The notes beneath the pieces are model-generated. The model ran no database searches and was not told the DNA's origin. It saw only the letters and a list, made by a program, of their open reading frames with translations. From Pseudovirgaria hyperparasitica (Eukaryota; Ascomycota; Dothideomycetes; Acrospermales; Acrospermaceae): a DNA stretch of 64,000 nucleotides. The DNA lies in NCBI RefSeq assembly GCF_010093815.1, contig NW_022985550.1:1935074-1999073 (forward strand). The letters run 5' to 3'. A program made the position numbers and the translations under genes. Below are positions 47,081 through 57,372 of this stretch, piece by piece. The number at the start of each line of letters is the position of its first letter. Position 1 is the stretch's first letter.

Positions 47081-47987
47081 GGAGAGAAATAGGGCTTGGA
47101 GACCAGCTTCGCGCAGAAGGGAGTAGAGAGTGTTTGGCCAATGGTGCTGATATGCAGGTTTTGACTGCAGCTTTTGTTTGCTATCGGCGTGCGCTCATGG
47201 CAGGTGTGGTGTCTCTCGTATTGTATACTGCGAATTAGACTCTGAGCTTTCCACATCTCGGACCACTCCACTTGGACCACCGAGCTTGGAGGGGCTACAT
47301 GACGTCAAGCCACCGCGTGATCAGAATGAGACTTCTTACAGAGTGGGACAGGACAATGCCTTGATAATCTAACAGCAGTACATAGCTGCAATACATAGCA
47401 GCGTTAAGTGTGAGTTGCGTCTATATCGCAGTATGCATCATTGTGGTGTGCATACCTACAGAGCTGCCTGTATGACACCGGTACGCTCCATGTCCAGCAT
47501 GCATTTCCGCCAGAAGATTTCCACTAACTTGGGAGCAATCGACTCAAGGGTCGGTCCATCGACGCCTTTCGACCCTGAGCTATCCGATCTTAAAGATCCA
47601 ATCCAATCCGCTACGCAGATTGCCTACTGTAGACATCTTTGGCGTAAGAGGTAACTCACGTGCAGACGCGTTTTTAGCGCGACTCTCTGTTCATCCACGC
47701 AACGTCTTGTGTTGACGATATCTGGATCGCAACAGTAACCCCTCAACGCCACGAACATACAATCGTCTCATATATCTACGCAGGGTATGAATAGTTGCGT
47801 AGAGAGAGAGAGGAGGGTTGACAGGGAGCTGAGTTTCGCCGCGGCTTTGGATGGACGATTTGCTGTGGATTGATAATGCTGCTCTCAGCTTCTAAATTTG
47901 CCTGTCTGCACACGATTGCACTTCTTGATGGAAACAGCAATGTTTCTTGCTTTGCAATCTCTTACTCTTTTCGTAGTCTTTTCCCAT

Positions 47988-48113
47988 TCGTTTGTCGAGT
48001 GTCTGCTTTACTTTCATTGAGCTCTCCTATCCGTTCATCGAGTCTCTTCTATCCGTGCGTTGAGTCTCCCACTCGCTCATTGGGCTCTTGTATTCATTCA
48101 TTGAGTCTCTGAG
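47988..48113 (+). repeat. Imperfect ~21-base tandem repeat, about six units
   Basis: Successive units share a core like TCATTGAGTCTC followed by a TATCCGT-type end (examples begin near 48014, 48036, 48057, 48077 and 48098). The unit of about 21 bases makes a 7-codon periodicity in a plus-strand open frame (47870-48112), but no signature supports that frame as a gene. Confidence 0.6.
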
Positions 48114-48221
48114 CGGTCCGATCAACGAGTCCCAATACCATATCTAAAAGAAAAGGCAGTCTACAAGCCAAAAATTCCAAAATCAAGAGAATGGCAAAAA
48201 TGACAAAAAAGTCAAAAGGCT

Positions 48222-48341
48222 CACTTCCACAGGCTCGAACCATGGATCTGCGCCTCTGCTCCCCTGCAGATACTTAGCTCCTTCATCTGGTGCTTTGCGT
48301 CAGCGGTAGGTCGTGTAATTTTACCACTAGACTATGCTCCC
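48222..48341 (-). other. tRNA-like element with Pol III A and B boxes; acceptor stem does not pair
   Basis: On the minus strand: TAGTCTAGTGG (A box, 48334-48324) and GGTTCGAGCC (B box, 48241-48232) match the tRNA internal promoter consensus, and T-runs at about 48217-48203 could terminate Pol III. The first seven bases, GGGAGCA, find no partner at the 3' end (GAAGTGA follows the T arm). The A-B box gap of about 80 bases is too long for an intron-free tRNA. This fits a pseudo-tRNA or a tRNA-derived SINE better than a working tRNA. Confidence 0.55.
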
Positions 48342-49270
48342 GCTGGGGTTATGAGAACCGTACCTGTTAAACCCATTATATACCCTTCGTACAGCGAAAA
48401 CGTGTAAATCAATCATGTGGCAGCGCTACGCTAGTCGCACAGCTGCCTACCGCTGTCCTGGGTTTCTCATGGGCTGTACAATTCCTAATTGGAAGAAAAA
48501 GCACGGCATCCTACAATACTATATACTGGAACGCGACAGCCTCTCGCTCGGGCGCTTCAAGGATGCAAGAGGCAGCTATTTAATGCCTCATCTTTGGTAC
48601 ATTAAACAAAGGCTGGGGAGATCTGCTGCGCTTATCGGGTCTGGTCTTCATATTTCTCTTGCCAGCCACCGACAAGCAGTAGATGCGTGAGTCTCGGAAA
48701 ATCTCGAAGTGCTTCGCATGTGGACTGATAATTCTACTGCATAAAGTGCCTTCACTGTGCGAGCATGAATTAATATCGATGGCATCTACTAGCTACGTAT
48801 CTTACTTCACGTTGCTGTAGCCTGTGACAGGCACAGACGGTCAAAAGCCGTACAAACACCGGCGCCGAACCCGAAACCGATTATACCTTACACACTGCAT
48901 GATCATCGGATTACAGACAACTCACAACGTCTTAAGCGAGTTACATTTGTTTTTCATTTCAGCAATCAACCTGCGCGTCGGTCCGATCCCGATCTAGCCT
49001 CACAGGCTTACTGCTTCAAAACACCTCTTTGTCATCCCTAAGAGGCAACAAGGAGCCATGATTGATAATCGCGGATCCTCGGTTGCTCAAATTCCGTTCA
49101 ATTTCAGGGCGAGAATAGCGATGTCAGCGACACTGGATGATACCGGACTATGCTTTCGTTGCGTTTTCTCGGCCAATGGTCTACAAGATCGTCGTAACTG
49201 GTTACGATGTATTACCGGAACATCAACTGTTCAGCATCAATATATCAGATACCAGGCGGCGGAGCCTCAG

Positions 49271-49277
49271 TATATAA
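49271..49277 (+). promoter_or_regulatory. TATA box upstream of the capsule-type glycosyltransferase
   Basis: TATATAAAGG, 159 bases before the ATG at 49430, on the same strand, with a CA-rich leader between. Motif and position only. Confidence 0.5.
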
Positions 49278-49429
49278 AGGCTCACCAGGTCAGCCATGAA
49301 ATCCCATCCTCAGCTCAATCAACTGCGATCAGCTACCTACCAGACACCAACGCAACCTCGAATCAATCACTACTTTGTATTTCTTAGGGAAATCATACAG
49401 ATCGATCTTGACACGATACAACAGGCGTC

Positions 49430-50757
49430 ATGAAAACCTCCACGCTCCAATATACGATGCCAGCTGGCCTACACGCCATTCCCCTGACACAGCTCGACCT
49501 CCGACCAGACTCTGAGATTGATGAGCATCTCTTGAACCCTCCCCAGGTTTCATCTGAGAAGAATGTCTGGTTCTACTGGCACGCAGGTTACGGCAATCTG
49601 TATCCCTACGCGAAGCGTAACATTCGCACTTGGCACCGACGTCTCGCACCTCTAGGATGGACTGTGCGAGTTGTCGACGTCTGCGAATCGCCACGCGGTG
49701 CAGGCCATATCTCGAACTTCCTCGATACCTCCGACCGAAGTCTCTTCCCCCACGCCTTCTACAAGGACACCATTGATGGGGAGTTCAGAGGCCAGCTTAC
49801 ATCTGACTTGACGCGATTCCCTCTGCTTCTCGTACATGGTGGTATCTATGCGGATGTATCATACCTGCAGATCGGCGACGTAGACGCGCTTTGGAACACT
49901 ACGGTCATGAACCCAAATTACCCATTGACTTCTTGTGTTACAACTTCGGTGGGCCCGACGAAGTGCGTATGTTGTTCAATTATTTCATGGCTAGCCGTCC
50001 AGGTAATCTGTTCTTAGAACGTTGTAATCAACTACTCTTGGAACTGTGGGCCTCGGACGGTGGGCGTACAAACTCCCATGGTCTGCTCAGGCATCCTTTG
50101 ATGAGAGAAGCACCTGAGCTTCGCCTACCAAAAGGTCCTGGGCTGGAAATTATGGACGGGATGGGCAAGTTCGAGGAATTGCGAGAAAAACTGAGTGACT
50201 ATGGGATTCAAATGCTTGTCATGTCACTGGTCATCGGGCTCGTCGACCCAGAAACCAATTGGGATGGGCCTGGATATGCACACAAACAAATGTTCGCCAT
50301 GGATTTCAGCGAGGACACAGCACTGATCGAGATCATGACTGGATTCGACGGGCCCAAGGCTTTCCGTCTTATGTCACTGCCGCTACCGAAAGAGGGGGAG
50401 TCGGAGAGTCCTGACCAAGTCGAGGCGAGGACATTGGTTGAGAATGTCCTGAGACGCAGTTTCGCGGTGAAGATGGCTCATGGACCATTCCAGAATATCA
50501 TTGGCAAAACACTGGGCATATTATGGAAGGAGAATACTGGCAGTGATGATGTGCTGGGGACGTATGCCCATTGGTTGCGACATGGTATGTTGTACTGGAC
50601 GCAGGATACCCTGCCGACAGCACCTGATTACGGGCTGAGGAAGCCTTTCAAGACGGGACCTTTGTTGGGGGTGACTGGAGAGGAACTGAATTCTGCGCCG
50701 CACAGCGTCATGGACTCTCCCCATACGAGGGTTGATGCTGAGTCAGTCCTCGTTTAG
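49430..50757 (+). pseudogene. Capsule-polysaccharide-type glycosyltransferase with one apparent frameshift
   Basis: Two overlapping frames together cover a full protein. The first (from 49430) holds MKTSTLQYTMPAGLH, KNVWFYWHAGYGNLYPYAKR, WTVRVVDV, and LVHGGIYADVSYLQIGDVDALWN, the GGxYxDxD-like sugar-transferase core with an Asp pair. At 49919-49926 the conserved sequence moves to the next frame (PIDFLCYNFGGPDEV ... LLSLPLPKEGESESPDQVEART) and runs to the stop at 50757. No GT/AG pair can bridge this without deleting conserved residues, so one base appears missing. It may be a real lesion or an assembly/base-call error. The family is known in fungi and cryptococci as capsule polysaccharide biosynthesis proteins; product unknown. 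Confidence 0.8.
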
Positions 50758-51076
50758 ATCGGTCGACCGTGAGTGAGGGATGCTGTGCCGTTCACTTCAC
50801 GTGTCCCCACATGTTAGATGCAACTCTGCTTGCTGTATTGCTACTGCACTTACCTAAGCTGACCGGACAATAAATTCAAGTGTCAGATTTAAAAGTGATA
50901 ATATCCATACTAAGACATAGCCCCCACCCAAAGTGGATGCCTTCTTCCTGTCATCCTTCCCCTTCGAACAAAACTCCTGATCTTACAACATACCATTTCA
51001 CGCCTACGTTCGATTTCCAGCATCCTCTTATCATCTGTGAACTCAATTTATCTGCTCAGGAACTCGTTCATCTACA
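50758..51076. other. Intergenic, no gene seen
   Basis: 3' flank of the glycosyltransferase and possible promoter of the next frame. Nothing else found. Confidence 0.4.
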
Positions 51077-51664
51077 ATGTTTTCTCTCGCGCTCTACCTT
51101 CCCCAATCAGCGTCTCCACCCTCACCTCCCTTCAATTCGAATACAGATTTCGAATTACAAACATACAGCGTGTCTACAGCACATAGTCCCCGCTCCTCAC
51201 GCGACCACCCTCGGTCAGGTGTCGCTGGTGAGCGTTATGAAATTTTCGACGTGCCGTGTGCCGGTGCGCATGGGCTACGGTTTCCGGAACCAGCACATGT
51301 CGATGTGCGGTATGGCTTGACGACGCGAGACGATACGCAGAAGCGCTATTCTGGAGCACTTCGTGGCACTTCTATACAGCATCGTGTTCTGCGAGAACAT
51401 GCACAATCTCGACAAGGCCTCGCTACTGAGGAAAGACACTTGCAGCCAAAAAAACATGGTGCTCCAAACAACTCACATCGCCACAAGCATACATCCTCGA
51501 AAGTCACGGTGATTGGTGAACCTTTCCATGTCGTCGAGGGAGTAAAGGCTGTTTCTGTGATCGAAGTCAAGGAGCTCTCCCACCAGATAGAAAAAGAACT
51601 GCTTACGGGTCCAGGACCCGATCACCTCCAAGGAACAGAACATCGCAAATCTCCGGTTCACTAA
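51077..51664 (+). CDS. Hypothetical protein, possible single-exon gene
   Basis: A 195-codon frame (MFSLALYLPQSASPPSPPFN...) with a hydrophilic, His/Gln/Arg-rich middle and an end that looks somewhat structured (SSKVTVIGEPFHVVEGVK). No family recognised. An opposite-strand frame (51928-51473) overlaps it. I list it because the open frame is long for this AT-balanced region and follows a plausible CT-rich leader; it may not be real. Confidence 0.35.
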   Translation: MFSLALYLPQSASPPSPPFNSNTDFELQTYSVSTAHSPRSSRDHPRSGVAGERYEIFDVPCAGAHGLRFPEPAHVDVRYGLTTRDDTQKRYSGALRGTSIQHRVLREHAQSRQGLATEERHLQPKKHGAPNNSHRHKHTSSKVTVIGEPFHVVEGVKAVSVIEVKELSHQIEKELLTGPGPDHLQGTEHRKSPVH

Positions 51665-52449
51665 CTGCCTGCACGAGGCGCTCTTGTCGGGGTGAGCACT
51701 TTGAGATAGTGGTATTCTGGCGTATGATACACATGGAATTCGAAGAGAGCTGTTCGTCTTGTTCAGGGGCGTCATCGTATAAATACTATCGCTACTAGGA
51801 GGGCGGTGTGACACTGCTGCCACGGCTTCCAGAGGAGCCATTTCATGCGACATGCGAATAGTTGTAACAATAGTCGCCTGGGTGGAATCTGCTTTACAGT
51901 ACAACTCGACACACAATGACGTGGACACCTAAGGGGACAAACATCACATCTGTGACGCCTGGTGTGTCTTACGAACTACGAAATCGGCGCTCGGGAGAGC
52001 AGCAAGCCTTCATACAAGGCATGAAATCACACGAAATATGGATATGAGTGTCAGGTGTATTATAAAGGTTTCCATTCCAACATCACTTTACGGTGGCTGT
52101 GATGTGATGTAACGTGTACTGTATTGTGACGTTCAAATTTAAGGCTATGCACACACACGATCGCTTTGTTGTCTCTCATTCATCACTGAAACGCAGGTTT
52201 CTAATAGCCATGGACTGCTTGCCCACCTCCGTACCACAATGGATCTATTCAAGTGACACAAGTGCCATAGTGGCTTTCACCGTCAATGCAATGAAACGCT
52301 CAGGTCTGCCAACTCAGCAACACAACGCAACCCTTATTTTATCCATAAGCTAAAGAGGCAGACTTACAATCACCTCACAGCACCACAAATCGACCACACA
52401 TCAATGCGTCATACTCATAACCACACACTCAGATACTCAAACACGCATT
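51665..52449. other. Intergenic, no gene supported
   Basis: AT-rich; a TATAAAGG at about 52061 could serve the next plus-strand gene. Short frames unsupported. Confidence 0.35.
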
Positions 52450-53022
52450 ATGGACATCCCCATCCTCACAACGACTCACTTCCCACGTACTCTCTGCCCT
52501 AACACACAATGTCCGTTCCCCCTCCCCCACAGCCCCCATTTCCCAGGTCAAGTCCCCGAGATCTACACTCCGCCTGCTCAGCACGCACCCCCCTCCCACA
52601 AAGAACCACAGACCCACACCTCTCCTCAAATCACTCCTCAAACCAATCATCAAGCCCAGGACCAAGAACAAGACCAAGCACACAGCCACAGCGACACACC
52701 CCCTGACATATCTTCACCCCCACCATCCCCTTCAGCTACCCTTTTCTTAGTCTACCTATGCTGCTCCTGCGAAATGCCTAATGCAAATCACAACATTACA
52801 CCAACACCAACAACACCACCACCATCGACGACACAAACACGACACAGACTCCGCATAAGGACTAGATGCACATATTGCGAACATCCATTCGCCAGGTGCA
52901 GGGCTTGTTGCGCGAGTCCGGTGCTGTGTACGAGGGATGAGTTCGAGGCCTTGCTGAGGGCGGATGAGCGACTAAGGGATGAGGTGCGGAGGAGGCTCTC
53001 GGGGTTGGGGAGGAGTAAGTGA
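52450..53022 (+). CDS. Hypothetical Pro-rich protein with Cys-pair C-terminus
   Basis: A single exon of 190 residues starting MDIPILTTTHFPRTLCPN. The first 100 residues are Pro/Gln/His-rich and disordered. Then two Cys groups appear: LVYLCCSCEMPNANHN and RTRCTYCEHPFARCRACC, like a small zinc ribbon, and a charged C-terminal helix (TRDEFEALLRADERLRDEVRRRL). Similar small Cys-ribbon proteins occur in filamentous fungi, without known function. Support is by frame length and the Cys pattern only. Confidence 0.55.
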   Translation: MDIPILTTTHFPRTLCPNTQCPFPLPHSPHFPGQVPEIYTPPAQHAPPSHKEPQTHTSPQITPQTNHQAQDQEQDQAHSHSDTPPDISSPPPSPSATLFLVYLCCSCEMPNANHNITPTPTTPPPSTTQTRHRLRIRTRCTYCEHPFARCRACCASPVLCTRDEFEALLRADERLRDEVRRRLSGLGRSK

Positions 53023-54146
53023 ATAGACGATGGGCATGTGGTGAGTTGCTCGAAGCTGGTGTTGGTTGTTATGCTCATCATGCATGTTGGGAGGACGGGA
53101 ATCTAGCGAGGGGAATGTATGGGCATGCATGAACATAAGCATGACCATTGCAGAGGTTGCAGATAGTGAATAGCATGGGCACAAGCATTGAAGAGCCAGT
53201 GGACGAATGAAGTTTCAACTGTGTATACATGTAACAACACAACAACCCCTTCATAGCAACAACCACAACACTCACAACAAAGCCTGGCACGAAGTCCCAC
53301 ATACATCCCATGTACGCATGTTCCACGTACGTCCATGTAAGCATCATACACTGCATGCATGTACGTACATCCGCCAAACCCAACATGCATATACGACCCC
53401 CAGCCCAACCCGCCTGCAGTCCCACAAATACGCATAGCCTAAATTCCAGATCCCCATTCCCTTCCTTCCATCAAAGCTTCCATCAACGCTTCCATTTCAT
53501 TCAGCCGTCCATCTAGCCGTCCATCCGTCCACCGATCCGCCCCCACACTTGACTCAACCAACGAACCCACCTGCACCAACCAACGAACTGGTTCTCTTCA
53601 AGCCATCTCCGGGCGCGCCAAGATGCGGATTTTACTCATGATCTACTAATTCTGTTTCTGAGGTTACATGCGTACTTGGCCGTGTTGGGTAAATGGAGGG
53701 GAGCAGGGGCGGGTCGCCTAAGCAAGTGGAGTGGTCTTGTCGAGAAAGGATATATATTATTTTTATTCTATCTTGTGTGGTTGTTTTTGTCCTTTTGGAG
53801 TTGGCCCAAGTAACTAGGGCTTTGTGATTTTCTTTTTTGTAAATACTCTTTATATATGTCATTGTTGTCTCAAGGTAGGGAAGGGTCAGTGTAAGGGACG
53901 ACAGAGCCGTTGCATCGGAACCTCCGGGGGCGTGACTAAGGGGAAGGTGGGGCAGAGGCCGACATAACATGTGAGTAAGTGTAGGAACCACGGCGTCCAA
54001 GACGAAGACAATGCTTGGAACTGGGGGCCGATGACATGAGTAAGCCAAGATCATGATTTCATATCCAATTACCAGATACGGAACAGATACGTAAGCTCTA
54101 CGCACGAAGAAAAAAAAGTAAAAAGGTCCTTTCGCTCGTTCAGCAT
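53023..54146. other. 1.1 kb intergenic, simple-sequence rich
   Basis: Contains CA/AC-rich stretches, a palindromic GCATGCATGTACGTACAT run (about 53353-53370) and short tandem motifs, e.g. CCGTCCATC-like copies (53505-53530) and TTCCATCAA-like copies. No gene supported. Confidence 0.4.
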
Positions 54147-55751
54147 TCAGACCTTCCAACTGCCAGTCCTGCTGCGGAAGAAGTTGTCCGGGTCGACGAG
54201 TTCTTGCACTTTCTTTGCGAACGCGCGCTTCTCCGGCTTGATGCGGCCCCAATAGTCCTGGCCCTGGTTACCGTCGTTGGCGAAAAGGGGGAGGTGAGGA
54301 ATGCTGGGCAGCGAGCCGTTTTTGATGAACCCGTCGATGAGGGCCTTTTGGCCGGTGTACAGCGTCTTCATGGCGTCTTGCACGCGCTTGTCGTCCCAGT
54401 CGAAGGGGAGGTTGATGTACGACAAGTTCATCTCGAAGACGATGTAGTCATAATTCTCGTCCATGTCGAGGAGGTCGCCGCCCTTCTCCTTTGCAATGCG
54501 GAGCTGACGCTTTGGTACGGGCTGGTATGCGATCGAGGCGATGATTCCGGCCGTCGCGAAAAGAGTCTTGGCCGTCTTGCGCCAGAAGTTGATGTAGCTG
54601 TCGAGGACGTAAACATCGGTTTTGGCGGGCAGAGGCGTGGTCTCAGTGCCCATCTCGTAGCTGAAGCCACGGATAGCTGCAAAGTTGTTCGCCTCGAGGT
54701 ATGATGCGTATGACTGCTTCTTTGCGGTGTTGGCAATCGGTCCAATGTCGAGAAATTGTTTGAAGGCATCACCAGGATCCTGGCCGTCGTAGAACACAAA
54801 CATCAGCCAGGCCTCGACGAGATCGAGAGGCATGACCGTCGTGGATATGATGGCAGCTTTGGGGTGGTCATCGTAATTCTCGGTAAAGTCACGAATGGCA
54901 GCGAGGATCTGCGATTGCTTGTCGGGCGTGAAGATGAAGTAGCCGGCCCAGATCTATTATGGTCGATCAGTATAAGGAGTCAAGCCAATGCATGCGCCAT
55001 ACCTCGTTGTCAATAGGGTACGCCTGGAGCAGGAAGGACGTGACGATGCCAAAATTGTTTCCACCACCATGCATGGCGTCGAACAAGTCTTTATTATGGT
55101 CCTTGGAAGCTTTGGCGATGGTACCGTTGGCAAGCACCACCTCATATTCAAGAACATTGCTCATTGCCCAACCATTCTGAGCACTCAAGAAGCTCAGTCC
55201 ACCTGCGAACGTTAGTAATGAACAGATGATAAGCAATATGTTCAAGACAGCCTACCATATAGCATGAGACCCCCGACACCAACGTCACCAATACGGCCAC
55301 CGACAGGAGTATATCCACTACCATCCAGAGCTTTTGCAACGTCTACCCATCGATTGCCCGGACCGACACGAACCGTCTGGGAAGCGGCATCGAGATTCAC
55401 CTCGTTGAGTTTCCGAGTCGAGATCAAGGGTGACCCATCGATGCTTGCGAAGTACTTGTTGGGGCTATGGCCGCCAGACTTGATCGCAAACTTCTCGGTG
55501 TTTCCATTTGCCCGCAGAGTCTTGACAATCGTCGACACCTCCTCAGCAGTTGTGGGCGAGAGAATACACGAGGGCTTGAGGGCACTGCAGGCCGTTGACC
55601 AGTATTCGAAGTTCTCAGTCAGGTAGTCGGTAGACAACGGATGGTCGAGTTCAATGGCGGTGGTGTCCTGTATCGTCCGGCACGTATCAGACACCACAAC
55701 AGATGCGATGGAGGCAAGAGCCGTGAGACCGAAGATGAGCTTCTTGGTCAT
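54147..55751 (-). CDS. Secreted FAD-linked oxidase (berberine-bridge-enzyme-like)
   Basis: Exons 55751-55256, 55202-55003 and 54953-54147 (introns 53 and 49 bases) give 500 residues. MTKKLIFGLTALASIASVVVSDTC is a signal peptide. The FAD-binding PCMH fold is clear: PSCILSPTTAEEVSTIVK, the flavin-attaching KSGGHSPNKYF (His in GGH), VRVGPGNRWVDVAKAL, YTPVGGRIGDVGVGGLMLYGGGLSFLS, and NVLEYEVVLANGTI. The second Cys needed for bicovalent flavin is not seen in the SFLSAQNGWAMSNVLEY region, so attachment is probably through His only. The C-terminal BBE segment is DYWGRIKPEKRAFAKKVQELVDPDNFF. Such enzymes oxidise sugars, alkaloids or other alcohols; the substrate is unknown, and no biosynthetic cluster surrounds it. 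Confidence 0.9.
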
Positions 55752-57372
55752 GTCTGTCGAAAGGATGGGCAGAATTCCACACCACGGTCATGGTCAAGTC
55801 TAGGGGCATGCAGGTCCGTTATATACAACCCGATCGGACGCGACTCCATAGTGTGAGTCCAGAGCCAATGTAGCAAAGAAGTGGAAGAGTTGAACTATTT
55901 TGGGCAAAGATCGTCTACAAGGAGTGCCTCCGAGTGCTGGAAGGTCAAAATTAGGGATACCCGTAACCCGTATAGAAATCCGTATCGGGCGGAGGCAAAA
56001 TTGCGGGATCCACCCCCCTAATGATCCTCAGCTGACACTGATACCTGCCAAACTACTCACTGACCACCGCCGGGTTCTGTGGGAATGGCACGATGTTCAG
56101 CAATTCCCGAGTGAAACATGTCTTTGATTGGATCGTGACAGACTGCTTGGGCGTGGCCTGGGTGGAGATAGACTGGGGGCGTTCGCGTGGAAAAGTATGT
56201 GGCGTATGTTGTCTCTTTCATGTGCAACCACCGGGCGCGCGATATCCTGTCTCCTCGGCATCCATCATACTTGTCTTGAATGCAAAGTCAAAAGTGGCGG
56301 TGGTCCGGAGTCGTCGGTTTCACGTCCGTGATTGAGTTATGTTGATTGGGGGATGTGGATTGTACGGGAGGGCGAGTGCATCGGGAAGGGAAAAGTGCTT
56401 GTTAGCGTGTTGATGTGCCTCGCTTACAGGATTCACTACAGCAATTGCAGACACCGGCCCCACTATGGGAGTTCAGTCTTTGCCGGCGCGGTAATCAGGC
56501 ATAATGCCCACTTAACAAGCTTCACGAATTGCTCCTTTAGCATTAGCCCTGTCCACGGCTTGTTCGTTCTCGTACTTAGGCTTATACTTGTGTCCACTTG
56601 CTACTAGCTTCTTTCCACGATCCGGCCCTTTGTAGCGCTACGTCTCGTTGACTCGCTGGATTCCCTCAAGCGTCGCAAGATTTTACCCCTAAAGTCGAAA
56701 GACATTAACAGCCTCGTAGCGAAGGCTTGGATTTGGGGAATGTTTACATGTAGTCTGATGAGACTTGTTCGTCTTCCTCACACCGCGCGTCTTCGTGGAT
56801 GATAAGCCTTGTTTATATCCTTGCTGTGATCAAGCAAGCCTCTGACGGGCCTAATATCTATCCCAGCATGAGGTGCTATAAAATGCCAAGCACAACAAAT
56901 CAGAGGATCTCCCAAGTAGGTCTAATTCCAGAAAATCAGGAAGTGGCCGTGGGTTGAAGACGATCGTTACCACGGTAAAAGACCAATACATTGTAGACGT
57001 GTTCGAGCACTGATATTACAAGATAGTCGTAAGCGACGTGACGGGCCATTGATAGTTGACTATTAGCCACTAATATGGGTATGTACATGCTGAGAGCCCC
57101 ATGTCTCCAAAAGGCACCAACCAATGCCGCTACTCATTTGGCAATGGTTTGGGTTGTCTGTGGTGTGATTGCAGAAGCAATAAAGGAGGACACTATAAAG
57201 GTCCAAGGCGAAGAGAATAATATGTTTCGCTAATAGCATGGGATGTGGGTGGCTCAGGATCTCTCCGACGATGGTCGTTCGGAAGCGCGGTGTTGTCGCT
57301 GTCGTCTGAAGCAGGCACTACAGCAGGTTTAGTGTCAAGAACGCATCAGAGAGTTACTCTGTGGTGGTGGAC
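55752..57372. other. 1.6 kb intergenic, no gene seen
   Basis: A minus-strand TATATAA at about 55819-55826 precedes the FAD oxidase ATG by about 70 bases. The remainder has only short unsupported frames. Confidence 0.4.

Larger units (their letters stand above)
47081..49429. other. 2.3 kb gene-poor region with a repeat and a tRNA-like element
   Basis: Besides the repeat at 47,988-48,113, the tRNA-like element at 48,214-48,341 and a TATA box at 49,271, no gene is supported. Short frames (47415-47654, 48415-48690, 49058-49387) have no recognisable product. Confidence 0.4.
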
